Assembly: GCF_000500065.1 (NCBI RefSeq)
Contig: NZ_AYOU01000121.1
Location: 124,001-188,000 of the forward strand
Length of the DNA: 64,000 nt
From: Borrelia hispanica CRI
GTDB taxonomy: Bacteria > Spirochaetota > Spirochaetia > Borreliales > Borreliaceae
Reading direction: 5' to 3'
Positions 59,037 to 64,000 of this stretch are shown in pieces. Position 1 is the stretch's first letter. The number at the start of each line of letters is the position of its first letter. Under the pieces are notes generated by a model. The model was given only the letters and a program-made list of their open reading frames with translations, was not told the origin of the DNA and searched no databases. A program made the position numbers and the translations under genes.

Positions 59037-59555
59037 ATGTTTATGAAAAATATTTGTGTTTATTATGATTTTCTTGGTCGTAATTGCTCGAAATATTTAC
59101 TTGAGATATTTATTATTCTTTTATTATTAAGTTTTTTGTTTTCTTCATATATGATATTTTTTAATTATGATAATCTTTTCTTTAGAAAAGTATTTTATTT
59201 CTATTCTGAGCATGAATTAATTTCTGATTTACGTTATTTAAAAGAGAAAAAAACTCTTAAAGAAAATTTGGATTTGTTAGTTAAAGATTTTTTATTGGGT
59301 AATAGTAAAGGTTTTTATTTGCAATTTGGAACTAGGAATGTAAAGCTTTTATATTCTTTTATGAGTAATGATGTATATTTTATAAATCTTTCCAAAGAGT
59401 TTTATGATTCTTTTGAAAATGGTGGTTATAAGGATTCTGAGGAATTGAGGGTAAGTTTGTTTGTTAAATCTTTAAAAGAAACAATTAATTTTAACTATCC
59501 TAGAGATGTTAAAGAAATTTTTATTTTCATTGAGGGGTATATTTTGAATGTTTAA
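59037..59555 (+). CDS. Membrane-anchored hypothetical protein
   Basis: About 172 residues: a short cytoplasmic N-terminus, one membrane span (YLLEIFIILLLLSFLFSSYMIFF), then a periplasmic domain rich in Lys, Leu and Asp. In-frame starts exist at 59007 (TTG), 59016, 59037 and 59043; I chose 59037 because a weak GTGG site precedes it. It follows the amidase closely and may be an accessory. No family recognised. Confidence 0.7.
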   Translation: MFMKNICVYYDFLGRNCSKYLLEIFIILLLLSFLFSSYMIFFNYDNLFFRKVFYFYSEHELISDLRYLKEKKTLKENLDLLVKDFLLGNSKGFYLQFGTRNVKLLYSFMSNDVYFINLSKEFYDSFENGGYKDSEELRVSLFVKSLKETINFNYPRDVKEIFIFIEGYILNV

Positions 59556-59634
59556 GATGTTTTTAAGTATTATTGGATATATCAAAAAATTGACAAATAA
59601 AAAATTAAATTATTTTATAAGAGGAGTTAATTTT

Positions 59635-60681
59635 ATGGATAAAATGAAGAAAATTGTTTTTGTTTTATTTTTTATTATTTTCTTGGTTCCTGTTTTTGGG
59701 CAAGAAGCATCTCGAACATCGTCAGGTGATGGTTCTTCTGATGGTGAACCTGGTGAATTGGTTCTTGATTTTGCAGAACTTGCAAAAGATCCAAGTTCTA
59801 CTGAACTTGATCTTTCAGATTATATTGATCGTGTATATTCTGGAGCTTCAAGCATTATGAAGCCAGAAGATATGGTATTAAATCTTGGAATAAATAATTG
59901 GAGTGTCCTTTTAACACCTTCAGCTAGAATGCAAGCATATGTAAAAAATTCTATTGTTGTGCCGGCTGTTGTTAAGAGTGATTCTAAAAAATATGCAGGA
60001 GAGACAATTTTGGGAGTTAGAGTGTTATTTCCAAGTTATATTCAGTCTTCTGCAATGGTATTGCCCCCATTTAAAATTCCGTTTTATGCTGGAGCAGATG
60101 GTAATCAATTTGTAGGCAGAGGTCTTATTGATAATGTTAGAATTATAAAAGAAGTCAAGGTTACAGTTTACAGTTTGGGACATGATGTTGATCTTGAAGT
60201 TTTATTTGAAGATATGAGTGGTATGGAATATGTTTATCCTTTAGGTTCGTTAAAATTTAAGGGTTGGGCAGATTTAGTGTGGGCAAATCCTACTTACCTT
60301 CCGGGGATAAGTTCTCGAACAGTTGATAATAGTGTTCCCAATTATCCTCTTCCTTCAAGCAAAATGAGGTTTAAGGCATTTAGGGTTTCAAAATTTCATA
60401 GTTCAAGAGAACAAAATCTGATTTTTTATATCAAAGATTTAAGGGTTATTTATGATAAATTAAGTGTTTCTTTAGATTCTGATGTTGATAATGAATCTAT
60501 ATTTAAAATTTATGAGACACGTGGAGTTGAGTCACTTAGAAAATTGAAGTCCCAGGAAGCTCTGAAGAAAGTTTTAAAGGTTAGAGAGAGTATATCAATG
60601 CCAGATGAATCTTTTCAAAATTTATTTGAAAAAGGTGAAAAAAGTATTAATGATAAATCTGGGGTACGTACTGAGAAATGA
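59635..60681 (+). CDS. flaA: Flagellar filament outer layer protein FlaA
   Basis: A 348-residue exported protein that sheaths the periplasmic flagella of spirochaetes. MKKIVFVLFFIIFLVPVFGQ is the signal peptide, cleaved before Gln/Glu. The mature part has the FlaA pattern of aromatic-rich blocks (INNWSVLLTPSARMQAYVKN, GWADLVWANPTYLP). I chose ATG 59635 after AAGAGGAG; the frame is open upstream but has no better site. It heads the flaA-cheA-cheW unit, as in B. burgdorferi. Confidence 0.95.
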   Translation: MDKMKKIVFVLFFIIFLVPVFGQEASRTSSGDGSSDGEPGELVLDFAELAKDPSSTELDLSDYIDRVYSGASSIMKPEDMVLNLGINNWSVLLTPSARMQAYVKNSIVVPAVVKSDSKKYAGETILGVRVLFPSYIQSSAMVLPPFKIPFYAGADGNQFVGRGLIDNVRIIKEVKVTVYSLGHDVDLEVLFEDMSGMEYVYPLGSLKFKGWADLVWANPTYLPGISSRTVDNSVPNYPLPSSKMRFKAFRVSKFHSSREQNLIFYIKDLRVIYDKLSVSLDSDVDNESIFKIYETRGVESLRKLKSQEALKKVLKVRESISMPDESFQNLFEKGEKSINDKSGVRTEK

Positions 60682-60694
60682 TAAATTTAATTAT

Positions 60695-60730
60695 GATAGC
60701 AGGATCAATTTTTAATTTGTTCCTGTTATC
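60695..60730 (+). other. Intercistronic hairpin between flaA and cheA
   Basis: GATAGCAGGA (60695-60704), 16-base loop, TCCTGTTATC (60721-60730): a 10-bp stem with one G-U pair, not followed by a T run. It could attenuate readthrough or protect the 3' end of the more abundant flaA message. Confidence 0.6.
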
Positions 60731-60752
60731 CTTAAAATAGGAAAACGGGTTA

Positions 60753-63347
60753 ATGATAGATGCAGATAATAAAGAGCTTTTAGAAATTTTTTTTGAAGAG
60801 GCTCAAAATCTTGTAGATACTCTTGAAGAGAATATTATTTCATTAGAAGATGACCCTCATAATATGGAAACTATTGATGAAATATTCAGGGCTGCACATA
60901 CTATTAAGGGCAGTTCAGCTTCTGTTGATATGATGGAACTTTCAAGTTTTACGCATGTTGTTGAGGATGTATTTGATGCTATTAGAGATAATAAATTAAA
61001 AATATGTAATGATCTTATTGATTTACTTTTAAATGCGCTTGATGTAATAAAAAGTATGCTTGATGCACGTCTTAATGGAGATGTTTATTTGCAGGATGTA
61101 AGTGGACTTAAGAGTAAATTAAGAGGATTTTTGGAATATGATCATCAGACAACTTCTATTGCGGTTTTAGAAAATAAAGATAATGATGAATTTTTACTCT
61201 CTTCTTCTGATATTAATGATATGCGTGAAGCTGTAGGGCTTGGTCAAAAAATTTTAAAAGTTAGTATTGATTTTGATAAAGATGATCCCATGGCTACAAT
61301 TGCTGGGATACAGATGTTTCAAGCTTTAAAGGATTTAGGTCCAATTCTTCACACAGTTCCAAGTTATGACCAATTGATTGCTAATCAATTTTTAAGAAGA
61401 GTGGATTATTACTTGATATATTTAAATATTCATAATATTGAAGAAAAGATAAATTTATCTGATGTTGCGACAGATTATTCAATTAATGAATTTGATATTG
61501 ATAATGAATTGGCAAAAGCAAGCTTAAGAGAGCAAAATTTAGTTATTAATAATACTCTCTCTCAGGATAATGCAGCATCTAATAAGGATAGTTTGCAACT
61601 CTCTCATGATGAGATTATTAATTTAAGAGATAATATTGGAGATTCTAAGTTATTTGAAGTTAAATTGTATTTCAATAAAAATAATCCTATGTCAACTATT
61701 TCTGGCTTTCAAATGTTACAGGCTTTGAAAAGTTTGGGGGAGATTTATAAATCTATTCCTGATAGTGAAGATTTACTGGCAGATAAATTTTTTGATTTGA
61801 TTGTTTATTATTTAATATCAAAAACTTCAATAGAGAGTATTTCTAAAAAGGTAGATTTATCAGATGTTGTTGTTAGTTTTGATATTAGCGAAGTTGATTT
61901 GAAAAATATTAAAGGTATGGATGTAAGTGCTGAAGTTGATGCTTATGCTCCTGTTAAAGAATCTAAGAAATCAGCTTTAAATGTTAATTTAATTAGAATT
62001 GATAGTAAAAGAATAGATTCTATATTAAATCTTGTAAGTGAAGCTGTCATTAGTAAGTCGTCCTATAATCAAATAAATTCTGATATGACATCTTTTATTT
62101 ATGGTTTTAATTATTTTTATGATTATCAAGAAAATTTTCGTAATAGTTTTTTGTCAGATTTAAAGATGATTTTTAAAGATTTCGGTTTAGATTTGGAAAA
62201 TTCTATTGAGACACGGATAGTAGAGTTATTGGAACATAAATTTGATAGAAGTTTGCAAGATATGATGAATCTAAAAGATTTATTATTTAAGATTCACCAA
62301 GATTCTAGATTTGCATCTAGTAGACTCTCTAGGATAATTACTGATTTGCATGAGAGTGTTTTAAAAACACGGATGTTGCCGGTTGCTAGTATTTTTTCAA
62401 GGTTTACAAGAGTAATAAGAGATCTTTCAAAGAAATTGGGTAAGGTTGTAGAACTGAGTACGCAAGGAGAAGATACTGAAGTTGATAAATCTGTTATAGA
62501 TGACCTTGTAGATCCTTTAATGCATTGTATTAGAAATTCTATGGATCATGGAATTGAAACTATAGATGAAAGGATTAGTAAGGGAAAAGATAAAACCGGT
62601 CATATAATTTTGCGTGCCAAAAATGAAGGTAATGTGATATCAATTGAAATTGAAGATGATGGGAAAGGTATAGATCCAAATGTCATTAGGAAAAAATCAA
62701 TTGAAAAAGGTTTAATAAATGAAAATACAGTTCTTTCAGAGAGTGAAATGCTTAATTTGATTTTTGAGCCTGGGTTTTCGACAGCTAGTCAAATTACAGA
62801 TGTTTCTGGTAGGGGTGTAGGGCTTGATGTTGTTAAAAATAATGTTAAAAAATTAAATGGAACTATCATTATAGATTCAAAAATTAATGTTGGTACTACT
62901 TTTAAAATTAAACTTCCTTTAACATTGGTAATTGTTCAAGGACTTCTTGTAAAATCAGGTAATGAGATTTATGTTATTCCTTTAAATAGTGTTCTTGAAA
63001 CTCATAGAATTAATGAAGATGATATTAAGCTTCTTGAAAATGATCATGAAGTATATAATTTAAGGGAAGAAGTTATATCTGTGCTTAGGCTTGATGAGCT
63101 TTTTAATATAAAAAATGATCATCAAGATTTGTATGAAAAATTTTTGATAGTGATTAGCATTAATGGTAAAAAAGCAGGTATAGTTGTTGATTCTATTCTT
63201 GGAGAGGAAGATTTTGTTGTAAAACCTATTAAAGATAAGTATGCTTCGAGCCCTGGAATAGTTGGAGCTACTACACTTGGTAATGGTAAGGTTGTTCTGA
63301 TTATTGATGTGTTTAGGTTGTTTGACTTAAGGGATATGCAGGGATAG
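60753..63347 (+). CDS. cheA: Chemotaxis histidine kinase CheA
   Basis: An 864-residue CheA. Hpt domain with phosphorylated His49 in FRAAHTIKGSSAS; two copies of a CheY-binding-like domain (about 168-253 and 302-385, each with NPM/DPM-x-TI-x-G-x-QM-x-QALK-x-LG); dimerisation region; HATPase with MHCIRNSMDHGIE, EDDGKGID, GRGVGLDVVK; and a C-terminal CheW-like regulatory domain (VQGLLVKSGNEIYVIPLNS). It phosphorylates CheY and controls both flagellar bundles. This is the cheA2-type gene of the flaA operon, the one needed for chemotaxis in B. burgdorferi (established knowledge). Confidence 0.96.
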   Translation: MIDADNKELLEIFFEEAQNLVDTLEENIISLEDDPHNMETIDEIFRAAHTIKGSSASVDMMELSSFTHVVEDVFDAIRDNKLKICNDLIDLLLNALDVIKSMLDARLNGDVYLQDVSGLKSKLRGFLEYDHQTTSIAVLENKDNDEFLLSSSDINDMREAVGLGQKILKVSIDFDKDDPMATIAGIQMFQALKDLGPILHTVPSYDQLIANQFLRRVDYYLIYLNIHNIEEKINLSDVATDYSINEFDIDNELAKASLREQNLVINNTLSQDNAASNKDSLQLSHDEIINLRDNIGDSKLFEVKLYFNKNNPMSTISGFQMLQALKSLGEIYKSIPDSEDLLADKFFDLIVYYLISKTSIESISKKVDLSDVVVSFDISEVDLKNIKGMDVSAEVDAYAPVKESKKSALNVNLIRIDSKRIDSILNLVSEAVISKSSYNQINSDMTSFIYGFNYFYDYQENFRNSFLSDLKMIFKDFGLDLENSIETRIVELLEHKFDRSLQDMMNLKDLLFKIHQDSRFASSRLSRIITDLHESVLKTRMLPVASIFSRFTRVIRDLSKKLGKVVELSTQGEDTEVDKSVIDDLVDPLMHCIRNSMDHGIETIDERISKGKDKTGHIILRAKNEGNVISIEIEDDGKGIDPNVIRKKSIEKGLINENTVLSESEMLNLIFEPGFSTASQITDVSGRGVGLDVVKNNVKKLNGTIIIDSKINVGTTFKIKLPLTLVIVQGLLVKSGNEIYVIPLNSVLETHRINEDDIKLLENDHEVYNLREEVISVLRLDELFNIKNDHQDLYEKFLIVISINGKKAGIVVDSILGEEDFVVKPIKDKYASSPGIVGATTLGNGKVVLIIDVFRLFDLRDMQG

Positions 63348-63352
63348 TCTTA

Positions 63353-64000
63353 TGATGGAAATAAAAGAGATATATTTAGATGAACATAATGTTGGTAGTC
63401 GTCTTAAAGGAAAGGATTCTGTTAATTTAGATTTTAAAGTGGTATCTTTCAACATTGGGGATGATAGTTATTTGGTAGATATCATGCAAGTTAAAGAGAT
63501 TAGAAAGTCTAATAATTTTACATATGTTCCTAATGCTAAAAAATATGTGGTTGGTCTTGACAATTTAAGAGGGGAAATAATTTCTATTATTGATTTGAGA
63601 ATAATGTTTAATTTGAAAATCGTTAAAAAAGAGTTTGAAGATGTTATGGTGCTTAGAAATAACGATCTATTAATAGGAGTTATTGTTGATAAGGTTAATA
63701 ATGTTTTTTCAATTGATTCTTCTTTGATTCAAGATCCTCATCCTGTTTTATTTCAAGAAACATTGATACATTATATGAGGGGTGTAGTTGAATATGGTTC
63801 AAAATTGTACATTGTTCTTGATGTTGGTAAAATTTTTAATTATGATAATGATATAGAAGAGAAAGAATTTTTATTGGAAGAGAGTAAAAATACATGTGAT
63901 AAGATAGGTACTTCTGGGCATGAAGAGCAGTCGATATCTTCTGATAATAATTATTTGGAGTTATCAGGAGCATCTGCTAGTAATCATGTGTTATCTTCTA
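63353..64000 (+). CDS. cheW: CheW-domain chemotaxis coupling protein, 3' end outside window
   Basis: 216 codons to the window edge, still open. ATG at 63353 (or 63356) follows AGGGAT, five bases after the cheA stop. After a 25-residue lead the CheW SH3-like domain is seen: VSFNIGDDSYLVDIMQVKEI, YVVGLDNLRGEIISIIDLR, LIGVIVDKVNNVF, LIHYMRGVVEYGSKLYIVLD. It is followed by an acidic, Ser-rich stretch (EEKEFLLEESKN) running off the window, so the protein is longer than an ordinary CheW (about 160) and probably has a second region. Corresponds to cheW3 in the Borrelia flaA operon. Confidence 0.92.

Overview
The window is a spirochaete chromosome segment, almost certainly Borrelia/Borreliella. The DNA is extremely AT-rich. 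It carries a class I lysyl-tRNA synthetase, a Fur-family BosR-type regulator, a FlaA periplasmic-flagellum sheath gene followed by cheA and cheW, PTS sugar transporters, and no biosynthetic pathways to speak of. From memory, the gene order follows the B. burgdorferi chromosome from about BB0617 to BB0670. I could not check this and cannot name the species. No insertion sequence, prophage or CRISPR array is visible. The + strand is T/G-rich throughout, even under minus-strand genes, which fits a leading strand with strong replication skew.

Layout. 1-17944: end of an unknown gene, cytidine deaminase, DhhP-type phosphodiesterase, GH3 glycosidase, tRNA-Met(CAT), a DJ-1 family protein, ackA and mfd, an exported protein, a five-LysM amidase, tRNA-Asn, an RNase M5/TOPRIM gene with no standard start codon, M18 aminopeptidase, a lipoprotein, and divergent fruA/fruK around a 60-bp perfect palindrome. 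18019-28090: tRNA-Asp and a pncB-recC-recB-recD block. 28265-35563: zwf, a 786-bp stretch without a gene, one nhaC, and potABCD for polyamine uptake. 35650-44128: rbgA, nanE-ptsG, a membrane-anchored hydrolase, bosR, a large unknown protein, and groEL.

44188-55077: a small unknown protein with yajC-secD-secF, an unknown protein, a zinc-finger-less DnaJ protein, a HemW-like protein lacking the radical-SAM cysteines, rpiA, gpmA, lysS and era. 55174-59555: small membrane, lipoprotein and envelope genes, including a glycosyltransferase and a second amidase. 59635-64000: flaA-cheA-cheW, cut by the window end.

How it fits together. Carbon enters through two PTS permeases (FruA, PtsG) and feeds glycolysis (FruK, GpmA), the pentose phosphate route (Zwf, RpiA) and acetate/ATP exchange (AckA). 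Polyamines and nicotinate are imported or salvaged (PotABCD, PncB). DNA repair is represented by Mfd and RecBCD, envelope remodelling by the glycosidase and two amidases, and secretion by YajC-SecDF.

The best leads are the long palindrome array between fruA and fruK, two genes that seem to start at non-standard codons (rnmV at CTG, nanE at ATT), the cluster-less HemW homologue, the duplicated CheY-binding-like domain in CheA, and the gene-free gap before nhaC. I found no wholly new multi-gene system.
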